A stretch of 18,086 bases of DNA, taken from contig CALCSX010000026.1 of NCBI GenBank assembly GCA_937894165.1, positions 1 to 18,086 of the forward strand. Reading direction: 5' to 3'. Each line of letters opens with the position of its first letter. The stretch's first letter is position 1. This DNA comes from an uncultured Saprospiraceae bacterium (GTDB lineage Bacteria; Bacteroidota; Bacteroidia; Chitinophagales; Saprospiraceae). The notes below the pieces were generated by a model, which made no database searches, was not told where the DNA came from, and saw nothing but the letters and a program-made list of their open reading frames with translations. Position numbers and translations under genes: made by a program. Shown piece after piece: positions 1 to 8,086 of this stretch.

Positions 1-1685
1 ATTTCGATCTTCAGCCTTTATTAAATCTTAAACCCGGAACCTATAGGTTGAGAATAACCTCAACTTCATTAGGAGAAGCATGTTTTGAGGAAATAATGAT
101 TAAAATTGAAACGGATGATCTGCCCATGAATATTGAAAATGATTCCGCAACAATTAACATTAATACATTTTGGACAGGTAACGTGTTGGACAATGATACC
201 GGAACTGGATTACGGATTATCTCCTATACACAGCCCCCCGATGGTACAGTAACTATGCAACAGGACGGAGAAACGCTATTTACTCCCGACTTGAATTTTG
301 TGGGTATAAACTCTTTTAACTACACAGCGCAAGATACTTGTGGTGCTGAAATGACAGGCACAGTATTTATTGAAGTTGTACAAAATTGTTTGTTTACAGG
401 AACCATCAATACATTGGCCGCCACCTGTGGAGAGAACGATGGCTCCGCTATGCTTACTTTATTCCCACCAATAGGGATATATCAAATAATGTGGTCATCC
501 GGAGATATTGGTTTGGAAGCAAATAATTTGCCTTCGGGACAAATATCTGTCACGGTAACAGATGTTATCACAAATTGTATTAAGGTGTTTGTTAGTACTG
601 TTGATGAAGTAGAACCAAAAATCGTGGACATAGTGGAAACTTCCCCCGCAAAATGCACAGGGGGAGGTAATATTTTCGGTAGTTTTGATAACTCTTATCC
701 GGGACCCTATAGAATATGGGTTTTTAGAAATGGGGTTTTTGAAAATGACTTTGACTTTAGTGGTCCAACATTTAGTTTAGATGAGTTTTTTGAAATTATT
801 CCGGGCAATTATACCATTATTGTGAGTAGTTTATCCTATAATCCCCAATGTTCTCAGAGGATATTCTTGGAAGTCGAAGAAGTGCCAACTGTGGTCATTA
901 CAAATAATGATACCTATGGAACTCCTGTAAATACAAGTGTATCCGGGAATGTCCTGAATAATGATATCGGTCAAGATTTAATATTATTAGATATATCAGT
1001 ACCAGAAAATGGATCTATAACTTTCCTGGATAATGGGAATTTTACCTATACTCCAAAACCGGATTTTGTAGGATCTGAGATCATGACTTATACTGTTATT
1101 GATATTTGCCTCACCACTGAAATCGGTATTCTTCGAATTGTTGTGGAGGAAGAACCTACTATAGAAACTGAACACATACAATATCCTTTTATCAATAGAT
1201 TCAATGACTCATTTGAAGAAAAATCCTTATCTTTTTATTTCAATACTTTAAATATTCAGCCTACAATAAACACTCAGGATTTAATAAATTCCGGAATTAA
1301 CTATTCACCTCTTTATTCCTTTGGCTTGAATTCCATAGTACATAATGAGTCGAATAATTATCTGTTCAGTACCTCCATTTCATTTTTGAAACCAAGCTCA
1401 GCTGTAAATTCTTTAAATTCCCGTTATAATTACACCATGGAAGTTGGATTCGGGAAAATTATAAACATTTCACCTCGAATACAATTTTATTCGATGCTAG
1501 GATCGGGAATAAATCTTTTTAATAATACTAACCAAAATGGACAATTGACTCCCCTTTTAAATCTATCAAATGGACTATTAATTAATCTCAACAAATCATT
1601 TTCTTTAGGTGTCAGTCAAATTTATCGAGCAGGTATTAGACAAAATTTTAACATCTCTGAATTAAAATTATATAATAAATTTTAA
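1..1685 (+). CDS. Repeat-containing surface adhesin with C-terminal beta-barrel-like domain (5' end missing)
   Basis: The frame is open to the left edge from base 3, so the TTG at 48 is internal and this is the last 560 residues of a longer protein. Numbered from base 3: residues about 1-28 end an SprB-like module; 45-125 resemble a Big_9/tandem-95 Ig-like domain with a GNVLDND motif (G59); 142-192 fit an SprB repeat (C-G-ND-GS, then VTVTD and a Cys); about 215-285 form a second SprB-like block; 300-385 are a second Big_9-like domain with GNVLNND (G315). The equivalent glycines lie exactly 768 bases apart. The last about 165 residues alternate polar and hydrophobic positions, are rich in Asn, Ser and Tyr, and end in Lys-Phe, as expected for a small outer-membrane barrel. 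No type IX secretion CTD is visible. The likely role is cell-surface adhesion. The repeat calls are good; the barrel call is inference. Confidence 0.75.
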   Translation, partial: FDLQPLLNLKPGTYRLRITSTSLGEACFEEIMIKIETDDLPMNIENDSATININTFWTGNVLDNDTGTGLRIISYTQPPDGTVTMQQDGETLFTPDLNFVGINSFNYTAQDTCGAEMTGTVFIEVVQNCLFTGTINTLAATCGENDGSAMLTLFPPIGIYQIMWSSGDIGLEANNLPSGQISVTVTDVITNCIKVFVSTVDEVEPKIVDIVETSPAKCTGGGNIFGSFDNSYPGPYRIWVFRNGVFENDFDFSGPTFSLDEFFEIIPGNYTIIVSSLSYNPQCSQRIFLEVEEVPTVVITNNDTYGTPVNTSVSGNVLNNDIGQDLILLDISVPENGSITFLDNGNFTYTPKPDFVGSEIMTYTVIDICLTTEIGILRIVVEEEPTIETEHIQYPFINRFNDSFEEKSLSFYFNTLNIQPTINTQDLINSGINYSPLYSFGLNSIVHNESNNYLFSTSISFLKPSSAVNSLNSRYNYTMEVGFGKIINISPRIQFYSMLGSGINLFNNTNQNGQLTPLLNLSNGLLINLNKSFSLGVSQIYRAGIRQNFNISELKLYNKF

Positions 1686-1690
1686 GAATA

Positions 1691-1721
1691 TTTGCAAATT
1701 TGAATAAATATTATTAATTTG
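1691..1721 (+). promoter_or_regulatory. Candidate Bacteroidota-type promoter for the lipoprotein protease
   Basis: TTTG at 1691-1694 is followed after 19 bases by TTAATTTG at 1714-1721, one mismatch from the -7 consensus TAnnTTTG with -33 TTTG. It sits about 130 bases before the protease ATG, just after the adhesin stop. The same bases contain an inverted repeat GCAAATT/AATTTGC (1694-1700 and 1716-1722), which may explain the resemblance instead. Confidence 0.35.
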
Positions 1722-1850
1722 CGTAATATTTAAATGGTTTCATACCAACGATCCATTTTTAATAGCCTGCCAAACTGAGATGTATATTTCGAACCTCGAC
1801 ATTTAGTGTTTTATATTTTGGAATCTAAATTTCAAAATCGACAAAAAAAT

Positions 1851-3047
1851 ATGAGGTACATCTACCTAATTCTATTGTGTTCAATGTTATTTTCCTGTGA
1901 TCAAAGGATCACAAGGGAGGCTAATTTCGTTGAAGAGTTTGAAAACTTTGAGAATAAAATTGACACCTATAAGAAATCTGTAGTTCTAGTCAAAAATCAA
2001 TATTATTATACCGGTCAATTTTCTAATGGTGAAAAAGTACATTTTTATTTAGATAAATCCGGTCAAGTAAAATATTACGACTCAAGAAAAAATGCAATTT
2101 CAGATCCAAGAATAGCTTATGGCACCGGATTTCTAATTTCCAGTGACGGCGAAATAGCAACGAATAGACACGTTATTAATCCCTTACAAAATGAAGAATC
2201 TATCAGAAAGGAATTGAATTCTCATTCTTTCAAAAAACTAAAGGCATCTACTTTTCAAATAGATTCAATTAATCAATTAATTGGTCGAATAGAGCTTATT
2301 TTAAAAGATAAAGCTGAGAAAGCGTATGTAAGTACTCGAAAGGAAATACTGGTCAATCAATTAGGGGAATTAAAATCAGATAGAGAGAAAATTCAGCGGC
2401 TTTTACAATCACCTCCTTTTGATCCCGATCAAACTTTCATAATAACAGAAAGAGTTAAATTGGAAGTCGTAATAGATAACACTGAAGAAACCAATGTTGC
2501 AAAGCTTGATTTTTATACCTGCGATGTCCGGAATGAATCTAAAGATTTAGATTTGGATTTAGCTATAATTGCTATAGAAAACGGGATGTATAAAACATCT
2601 TTCAATCATTTTATAGACCTTTCAAAAACAAAAACATATATAGAATCCTCACTTTCCGATGAAGTATTTATGATTGGATTTAGTTTGAATGTTACAGCAG
2701 GGAAGAATCCTGAGCAATTTATACCTGAAATAAGAAAAGGGAAGATCGAAAAACTTCCCAGTAGTAAAAGATTACAATATTCAATAGTCTCCTATCCGGG
2801 TTCGAGTGGAAGCCCTATTTTTGACCTCAAAGGAAATCTGGTTGCTGTAAATTTTGCAAAAACTTCTGACAATATGAACCTAAGTTTTGGGATACCGGCG
2901 CAATATTTACATGATTTGGATGAAAATCAGCTAATTTCGAGCTTGATAGATTCAACTATACAAAGATCTAAAGAAGAATTCACTTTGAAACCTGAAGATA
3001 TTAATTTCAATCCCGAAAACAAATCTCCCTCAAAAGGAAAGAAATAG
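1851..3047 (+). CDS. Trypsin-like serine protease, predicted lipoprotein
   Basis: A 398-residue protein starting at the ATG at 1851. The frame runs upstream to a GTG at 1806, but only the ATG start gives a clean lipoprotein signal: MRY, a hydrophobic stretch, then lipobox L-F-S-C with Cys about residue 16. The mature protein should be membrane-anchored, facing the periplasm or exported to the surface. The chymotrypsin-fold triad is visible: H107 in TNRHV, preceded by GTGFLIS; D236 just before LAII; S319 in the GSSGSP motif, followed by the usual GNLVAVNF strand. This fits the trypsin-like peptidase-2 (S1C-like) group. Between H107 and D236 lies about 75 residues of charged, probably helical sequence not normal for the minimal fold. 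No PDZ domain is seen, so it is not a standard DegP/HtrA. The C-terminus is a Lys/Ser-rich tail. The substrate is unknown. Confidence 0.85.
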   Translation: MRYIYLILLCSMLFSCDQRITREANFVEEFENFENKIDTYKKSVVLVKNQYYYTGQFSNGEKVHFYLDKSGQVKYYDSRKNAISDPRIAYGTGFLISSDGEIATNRHVINPLQNEESIRKELNSHSFKKLKASTFQIDSINQLIGRIELILKDKAEKAYVSTRKEILVNQLGELKSDREKIQRLLQSPPFDPDQTFIITERVKLEVVIDNTEETNVAKLDFYTCDVRNESKDLDLDLAIIAIENGMYKTSFNHFIDLSKTKTYIESSLSDEVFMIGFSLNVTAGKNPEQFIPEIRKGKIEKLPSSKRLQYSIVSYPGSSGSPIFDLKGNLVAVNFAKTSDNMNLSFGIPAQYLHDLDENQLISSLIDSTIQRSKEEFTLKPEDINFNPENKSPSKGKK

Positions 3048-3107
3048 AAATAGTGTATTCTCTCCTAATACCACAACCATCTATTCCAAAACAATAAGTT
3101 CTTCAAA

Positions 3108-3139
3108 TTTCCTGCTCTTCAGTCAATATTGTACTTTTG
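3108..3139 (+). promoter_or_regulatory. Promoter for scpA
   Basis: TACTTTTG at 3132-3139 is an exact match to the Bacteroidota -7 element TAnnTTTG. TTTC at 3108-3111, 20 bases upstream, is a 3-of-4 match to the -33 TTTG. Transcription would start near 3146, leaving a leader of only about 13 bases before the ATG at 3159. Confidence 0.55.
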
Positions 3140-3158
3140 CAGCAGTAAAAAACTATTG

Positions 3159-3911
3159 ATGACCTTTACTGTAAAACTCACTCAATTCGAAGGTCCATTT
3201 GATCTCCTCCTCTATTTTATTGAGAGGGATGAATTGGATATTAATAATATTCCTATTTCAAAGATCACCCACGATTTTTTGGACTATATACATCAGTTAG
3301 AAAATCTTAATATTGACTTGGCAAGTGAGTTTATTCTTGTTGCTGCAACTTTAATGAGAATTAAAGCAAAATTATTATTGCCGCGCAGGGAAGTAGATGA
3401 GGCAGGGAATGAAATTGATCCTAGAGAGGAATTGGTACGTAAACTTCTTGAATACAAGAGGTATAAATCCATTTTTGAAGAGATGAGAATGCTGGAAGAG
3501 GAAGCTTCGGGCAGGACTAAAAGAGGAAATATTACAGATGAGTTGGAGGAATTAGCCAATAAAGCATTAGTTGATGCAGAAATGGAAAATCTTACGCTTT
3601 ATAGACTGCTTCAGGTGTTCGAACAGATTATGGAGAGGATGAACCAACCGCAAATCAAAACTACTCACAAAGTATACAATTACCCTTATTCCATTGCCGG
3701 TCAACAAGAGTTTATCTTAAATATTATCAGAACGAATAAAAGATCTCATTTTGAAGATATATTTTTAGATCTTGAAAACAGGATTCACGCTATTACCACC
3801 TTTTTGAGTCTTTTAGAATTACTAAATCAGGCAATGATTCGACTAGTTCAAGGTGAGGGAATAAATAACTTTTATCTGGAGGAAAATGTAATTGGAGATG
3901 AGGAAGAATAA
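3159..3911 (+). CDS. scpA: Segregation and condensation protein A
   Basis: A 250-residue kleisin, the subunit that bridges the SMC heads and binds ScpB in the bacterial condensin complex, needed for chromosome compaction and segregation. The N-terminal signature is clear: FEGPFDLLLYFI, then DINNIPISKIT, then the helix ending LMRIKAKLLLP. An acidic linker follows (about residues 85-125), and the C-terminal winged-helix region includes the stretch around FLSLLELL. Length matches the family. The ATG at 3159 was chosen over an upstream TTG at 3129 because the family normally starts just before the FEGPFDLL motif and the -7 box would otherwise sit inside the gene. The GNAT gene follows after 21 bases on the same strand, so the two are probably cotranscribed. 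scpB and smc are not in the window. Confidence 0.95.
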   Translation: MTFTVKLTQFEGPFDLLLYFIERDELDINNIPISKITHDFLDYIHQLENLNIDLASEFILVAATLMRIKAKLLLPRREVDEAGNEIDPREELVRKLLEYKRYKSIFEEMRMLEEEASGRTKRGNITDELEELANKALVDAEMENLTLYRLLQVFEQIMERMNQPQIKTTHKVYNYPYSIAGQQEFILNIIRTNKRSHFEDIFLDLENRIHAITTFLSLLELLNQAMIRLVQGEGINNFYLEENVIGDEEE

Positions 3912-3932
3912 ATATTTAAATTTTCGGTAAGC

Positions 3933-4418
3933 ATGAATCCAAAATTAAAGCTGGTCAAACCGGAAGAAATGATCCTTGTACAGGATATGGCCGCAAGAAT
4001 CTGGCCTTATGCATACGGTGAAATATTAAGCTCCGAACAGATAGACTATATGCTTGAAAAAATGTACTCAATTTCAGCATTAATTAACCAGAAAGAAGAT
4101 GGAGCTCACTTCTATTTTATCAATATCTTAAATGAAAAAGTTGGATTTATCAGCTATACAAATAGAAAAGACGATTTCTACATTAATAAATTTTATCTTT
4201 TACCTTCTCAGATGGGTAAAAATATAGGAACAGAAGTTTATAGAGAACTTGAAAAAATTATGCAACCTGCAAAAGCTGTTCGTCTGAATGTGAACAGATA
4301 TAATATAAAAGCTATAAATTTTTATTTTAAATTAGGTTTTAGGATTGAGTCATTTGAGGACATAAAAATAGGCGCGGGATTTGAAATGAATGATTTTGTC
4401 ATGCACTCTAATCCCTGA
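3933..4418 (+). CDS. GNAT-family N-acetyltransferase
   Basis: A 161-residue single-domain GNAT enzyme, expected to transfer acetyl from acetyl-CoA to an amine on an unknown substrate. The acetyl-CoA pyrophosphate-binding loop of motif A is seen as Q93-M-G-K-N-I-G99, preceded by the beta4 strand INKFYLLP. Motif B follows: VRLNVNRYNIKAINFYFKLGF, with the N-x-x-A-x-x-F-Y-x-K-x-G-F pattern usual for the family. There is no signal peptide, so it is cytoplasmic. It lies 21 bases after scpA and is probably in the same transcript; that gives no hint of substrate, and nothing points to RimI or another named member. The gene is convergent with the next one, and the two stop codons are about 30 bases apart. 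Confidence 0.9.
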   Translation: MNPKLKLVKPEEMILVQDMAARIWPYAYGEILSSEQIDYMLEKMYSISALINQKEDGAHFYFINILNEKVGFISYTNRKDDFYINKFYLLPSQMGKNIGTEVYRELEKIMQPAKAVRLNVNRYNIKAINFYFKLGFRIESFEDIKIGAGFEMNDFVMHSNP

Positions 4419-4425
4419 CGCCTTA

Positions 4426-4447
4426 TAAAAAAAAGTTACCCCTAACT
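4426..4447 (-). terminator. Weak hairpin with T-run for the minus-strand secreted-protein gene
   Basis: AGTTA (4434-4438) and TAACT (4443-4447) pair around a four-base loop. Read on the - strand the stem overlaps the TAG stop of the preceding gene and is followed by eight T. The stem has only 5 bp with one G-C pair, so it is marginal. On the + strand the hairpin is followed by AATTTTT and could also help end the scpA-GNAT transcript. Confidence 0.35.
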
Positions 4448-4808
4448 AATTTTTCACTGTAATAAAAAGCTGCTGTGAAAAAGTTTCAACATTTGTAACA
4501 AAAGACGAATCTCTTGTGCCCTTAATCAGGTCTATGTTGTTAACTAAATAGCCGCCTTTGATGGAAATATCCTCATTGATTTCATCCTCAATCCAATTGA
4601 TTAGAAAATCAGAACCATCCATAATTTGTTCGGAAACATTTTCCCGATTACATATACATTTAACTATTCTCTTAGTATCCGCTTCAATTGTAAGCTCCAT
4701 TTGCGTGCAAGTCACCTCAATTGGATTAAAATTTTCAGCCTTTACTGGAAATAAAAACAATATACTACAAAAAATGCTAATAAATACAATTTGCAATAAT
4801 TTTTTCAT
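4446..4808 (-). CDS. Small secreted protein of unknown function
   Basis: A 120-residue protein I do not recognise. The N-terminus is a convincing Sec signal peptide: MKK, a hydrophobic core through about residue 20, then VKA before Glu25 as a likely signal peptidase I site. The mature part is about 96 residues, acidic, with three cysteines (C34 and the close pair C51, C53) and no membrane segment. C14 lies inside the signal core and does not form a good lipobox. The likely location is periplasmic or extracellular. It is preferred over an overlapping 99-residue + strand frame (4558-4857), which has no start context and reads through the AT-rich gap. It lies downstream of the ATP synthase operon but beyond that operon's terminator, so it should have its own promoter; I could not find an exact -7 element before it. 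Confidence 0.6.
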   Translation of the reverse strand: MKKLLQIVFISIFCSILFLFPVKAENFNPIEVTCTQMELTIEADTKRIVKCICNRENVSEQIMDGSDFLINWIEDEINEDISIKGGYLVNNIDLIKGTRDSSFVTNVETFSQQLFITVKN

Positions 4809-4918
4809 AATTTATTTTTTAGAGATTAAATATTTCTTTAAAATATATAATTTATAACATTAAACTAGTTAAAATATTGTTAAGATCTAAATTTTTTAAA
4901 ATAAAAATTCAATATACG

Positions 4919-4945
4919 AAAAAAGGAGCTCGTAAAAGCTCCTTT
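4919..4945 (-). terminator. Rho-independent terminator of the ATP synthase operon
   Basis: AAAGGAGCT (4922-4930) pairs perfectly with AGCTCCTTT (4937-4945) around a six-base loop, giving a 9-bp stem. On the - strand the stem runs into a continuous T-run. On the + strand no T-run follows. It lies 22 bases beyond the atpG stop codon, which defines the end of the operon. Confidence 0.9.
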
Positions 4946-4967
4946 CAAAAAAATATCAATTAAAATT

Positions 4968-5858
4968 TTAATTTCCTAAGGCAGCCGCACCCCCCACGAT
5001 TTCTGAAAGTTCATTAGTAATTGCTTCCTGTCTCGCTTTGTTATAGTTGATTTTCAATTCCTTCAAAAGTTCACCTGCATTGTCGGTAGCTTTATCCATT
5101 GCTGTCATACGCGCTCCATGTTCAGAAGCATGTGTATCCAAAAGATATCTTTGAAATTGCACTTGCAAAATACTTGGAACTAATTCAGTCAATAGTTCAT
5201 CTTTTCCGGGCTCAAAAATATAATTTGCTTGCGACTTTTTAATTTCATCACTGGAAGGAATGACAATAGGTAAGAATTGATCTGCAGTGGGATCTTGCAT
5301 GGCAGCATTCTTGAATTTACCATACACTACTTTCACCTCATGATAAATATTCGATAGGAACTTATCGATTATATCTCGCGAAATGGGTCTGACTTTATCA
5401 TAAGTCAAATCTGAGAATAACGTTACGTGATCTGTAATAAATGGAACATCAGTATATCTTTTTCTGAAAAAATCATAACCTTTCTTCCCGATAAAAAGCA
5501 TCGTAACATTTCCCTCCGCTCTTTGCTCAGCATAGGTAACTTCAACTAATTCCGTCGCTTTCTTAATAATATTCGTATTAAAAGCTCCCGCTAGTCCTCT
5601 GCTCGATGTAACAACAACCACAAGAACTTTCCTTCTATCCTCTAAACCTGCGTAGGCAGAAAGTGAATCATCAGAACGGTCTGAAAGTATATTATGTAAT
5701 ATTACCATCAAACGGTTTGAATAAGGGCGGATTTTAGTAATAGCATCTTGTGCTCTTCGCAGTTTAGCGGCAGAGACAAGTTTCATAGCTTTAGTAATCT
5801 GTTGTGTGGACATTACAGATTTAATTCGCTCCCTTACTTCCTTAAGATTAGCACCCAT
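4968..5858 (-). CDS. atpG: F1Fo ATP synthase subunit gamma
   Basis: A 296-residue gamma subunit, the central rotor stalk turning inside the alpha3beta3 head. Both conserved ends are present: the N-terminal helix beginning MGANLKEVRERIKS followed by TQQITKAMKLVSAAKLRRAQ, and the C-terminal helix reading NAGELLKELKINYNKARQEAITNEL with a terminal EIVGGAAAL. These form the antiparallel coiled coil that drives rotation. The middle Rossmann-like part includes SSRGLAGAFN. Length is normal for the family (about 285-300). It is the last gene of the operon, 52 bases after atpA, and is followed by a strong terminator. atpD and atpC, which follow gamma in many phyla, are not here. Confidence 0.98.
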   Translation of the reverse strand: MGANLKEVRERIKSVMSTQQITKAMKLVSAAKLRRAQDAITKIRPYSNRLMVILHNILSDRSDDSLSAYAGLEDRRKVLVVVVTSSRGLAGAFNTNIIKKATELVEVTYAEQRAEGNVTMLFIGKKGYDFFRKRYTDVPFITDHVTLFSDLTYDKVRPISRDIIDKFLSNIYHEVKVVYGKFKNAAMQDPTADQFLPIVIPSSDEIKKSQANYIFEPGKDELLTELVPSILQVQFQRYLLDTHASEHGARMTAMDKATDNAGELLKELKINYNKARQEAITNELSEIVGGAAALGN

Positions 5859-5910
5859 GGTACAGATTTTATTTTTATGAAATATTCAATGAATATGTCA
5901 ATAATTAAAT

Positions 5911-7497
5911 TTATTTACCGAATTGCTCAGAAAGATTCAATGCAAGATTCTTCACTATTTCCAAGTCGGCATCAATTAATTTACCGGCTTTGAAGTTTGC
6001 AAGAATCTGTGGATGATTATTTTCAAGTTCCATCAAGAAAGTCGCTTCGAATTGAGTCACCTTGTTTACAGGCACTTTTCTAATTAGATTATTAGAAGCT
6101 AAGTAAATTATAGCTACCTGCTTTTCTACAGAAAGTGGACTAAACTGGGGCTGCTTCAATACTTCAACGCTTCTCGCACCTTTATCAAGAATTGATGTAG
6201 TAGCTGCATCTAAATCAGAACCGAATTTTGAAAATGCTTCCAACTCTCTATATTGAGCCAAATCAAGCTTCAAAGTACCTGATACTTTTTTCATTGATTT
6301 GATCTGCGCACTACCCCCTACTCTTGAAACTGAAATACCAACGTTGATCGCCGGTCTAACACCTGCATTAAACAAGTTAGATTCAAGGAATATCTGACCA
6401 TCCGTAATGGAAATAACATTGGTCGGAATATAAGCAGAAACGTCACCCGCTTGTGTTTCGATAATAGGCAAGGCTGTCAATGAACCTCCTCCGCGAACGA
6501 TACCTGCATTCTTTAAAGAATCCGGCAAATCATTCATATTTTGGGCTATAGAATCATTATTGATAACTTTAGCTGCTCGCTCCAAAAGTCTTGAGTGAAG
6601 GTAAAAAACATCACCCGGATAAGCTTCCCTGCCCGGAGGTCTTTTCAACAATAATGATACCTCACGATAGGCAACTGCCTGCTTTGATAAATCATCATAA
6701 ATAATCAAGGCCGGTCTTCCTGTATCTCTGAAAAACTCCCCAATAGCTGCCCCTGCAAAAGGTGCATAATATTGCATAGGAGCAGGGTCTGCAGCTGAGG
6801 CAGAAACAATAACCGTGTATGGCATCGCTCCATTATCTTCCAAAGTCTTAGCAACCTGTGCCACTGTTGAAGCTTTTTGTCCCGATGCTACATAAATGCA
6901 ATATACAGGCTCACCTCTATCATAAAATTCTTTCTGATTGATAATTGCATCAATAGCAATGGCTGTTTTCCCTGTCTGACGGTCACCAATAATCAACTCT
7001 CTCTGACCTCTTCCGATCGGAATCATCGCATCGATAGATTTGATACCCGTCTGTAAAGGCTCACTTACCGGCTGACGATAGATAACACCCGGTGCTTTTC
7101 TTTCGATTGGCATTTCGTAAGTAACACCTGCTACTTCTCCTTTACCATCGATAGGCTGTCCTAGCGTGTTCACTACTCTTCCCAAAAGCCCTTCACCAAC
7201 CTGGATAGACGCGATTTTACCGGTTCTTTTAACTCTTGAGCCCTCACGTACTCCTTCAGAAGAACCTAGAAGTACCACACCCACGTTATCTTCCTCAAGG
7301 TTAAGTACTATCGCCTGAACTCCGGTTTCAAACTCCACCAGTTCCCCGGCTCTAGCTTTCAATAATCCGTATACTCTGGCGATTCCATCACCTACCTGCA
7401 ATACGGTACCAACTTCTTCTAGTTGCGACTCAGTCTCAAATCCAGACAATTGTTGCTTAAGAATTGCTGAAATTTCATCGGCTTTGACATCAATCAT
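5911..7497 (-). CDS. atpA: F1Fo ATP synthase subunit alpha
   Basis: A 528-residue alpha subunit, the non-catalytic nucleotide-binding subunit of the F1 head. The P-loop is G171-D-R-Q-T-G-K-T178, with the alpha-specific Gln at position 174. The arginine finger that reaches the beta-subunit catalytic site is R392 in SVSRVGGSAQ. The DELSEYE-like C-terminal region is replaced by the normal alpha C-terminal helices (FEATFLMELENNHP). The N-terminal crown contains GDGIARVYGL. The start fits the family: MIDVKADEISAILKQQL is the usual N-terminal helix that binds delta. The gene lies 36 bases after atpH. Length is slightly above the usual 500-515 but normal for Bacteroidota. Confidence 0.99.
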   Translation of the reverse strand: MIDVKADEISAILKQQLSGFETESQLEEVGTVLQVGDGIARVYGLLKARAGELVEFETGVQAIVLNLEEDNVGVVLLGSSEGVREGSRVKRTGKIASIQVGEGLLGRVVNTLGQPIDGKGEVAGVTYEMPIERKAPGVIYRQPVSEPLQTGIKSIDAMIPIGRGQRELIIGDRQTGKTAIAIDAIINQKEFYDRGEPVYCIYVASGQKASTVAQVAKTLEDNGAMPYTVIVSASAADPAPMQYYAPFAGAAIGEFFRDTGRPALIIYDDLSKQAVAYREVSLLLKRPPGREAYPGDVFYLHSRLLERAAKVINNDSIAQNMNDLPDSLKNAGIVRGGGSLTALPIIETQAGDVSAYIPTNVISITDGQIFLESNLFNAGVRPAINVGISVSRVGGSAQIKSMKKVSGTLKLDLAQYRELEAFSKFGSDLDAATTSILDKGARSVEVLKQPQFSPLSVEKQVAIIYLASNNLIRKVPVNKVTQFEATFLMELENNHPQILANFKAGKLIDADLEIVKNLALNLSEQFGK

Positions 7498-7533
7498 GCT
7501 ATGTGATTTTAATTATAATTCAATTTATTAATC

Positions 7534-8076
7534 TTAATTCTTTATTACATGTTTTCTCATCCTTTTCAACTTCCCTTGAATTGAATTATCGATCCTTAAA
7601 TCTCCAACTTCAATTACAAATCCGCCTATCAATTCAGAGTCCACTACTTCTGTAATATTTAAATTCTTTCTAGTTATTTTGGTACTTAAAAGTTGATCCT
7701 TAATAGCATCTACTTCTGCCCTCTCCAATGTATTAGCAGAAATGATTTTCACTTCTGACATTTCCTTCAATACATTATACTGTTCATAAAATGCGGAACA
7801 TATTTCCGGAATGTAGCCTTCTCTTCCCTTTTTGATAATCAGCTCGAAGAAGGATTGGGTCAGCTTATCTAAATTATCCTTAAAAATAGCTTTAAAAATA
7901 GATATTTTCTTTGAGCTATGTATTATAGGGCTTTGAAGCAATAAAGCAAACTCCTTATTTTTACTTACTAGCTCCACTGATCTAATGTCCTCAAAAATAG
8001 TTTCCACCTTCCCGGCTTCAACGGCAAGGTCAATGATAGTTTTAGCATATCTGGAAGCAATTCTGGCTACTGACAT
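7534..8076 (-). CDS. atpH: F1Fo ATP synthase subunit delta
   Basis: A 180-residue delta (OSCP) subunit, which ties the top of the alpha3beta3 head to the b-subunit peripheral stalk. The N-terminal helical domain starts with VARIASRYAKTIIDLA, the usual opening with its R-Y-A motif. The C-terminal signature IGGFVIEVGDLRIDNSIQGKLKRM matches the conserved G-G-x-x-x-x-V-G-x-x-x-x-D-x-S-x-x-x-x-L pattern. Length is typical. It lies 10 bases after atpF and 36 before atpA in an uninterrupted operon. Confidence 0.97.
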   Translation of the reverse strand: MSVARIASRYAKTIIDLAVEAGKVETIFEDIRSVELVSKNKEFALLLQSPIIHSSKKISIFKAIFKDNLDKLTQSFFELIIKKGREGYIPEICSAFYEQYNVLKEMSEVKIISANTLERAEVDAIKDQLLSTKITRKNLNITEVVDSELIGGFVIEVGDLRIDNSIQGKLKRMRKHVIKN

Positions 8077-8086
8077 AAATATATCT

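Noticed and set aside
1694..1722. Inverted repeat GCAAATT/AATTTGC as terminator of the adhesin gene
   Set aside because: The loop is 15 bases, the stem is AT-rich and no T-run follows.
4558..4857. Open frame of 99 residues on the + strand
   Set aside because: It overlaps the minus-strand secreted-protein gene almost completely, starts inside it and ends in AT-rich noncoding sequence. The minus-strand frame has a proper signal peptide.
4859..4871. A 13-base sequence ATTAAACTAGTTA shared with 16635-16647, both before genes for exported proteins, with palindromic core AACTAGTT
   Set aside because: Both sites are in AT-rich gaps where a shared 13-mer is expected by chance in 18 kb, and the distances to the start codons differ (51 and 12 bases).
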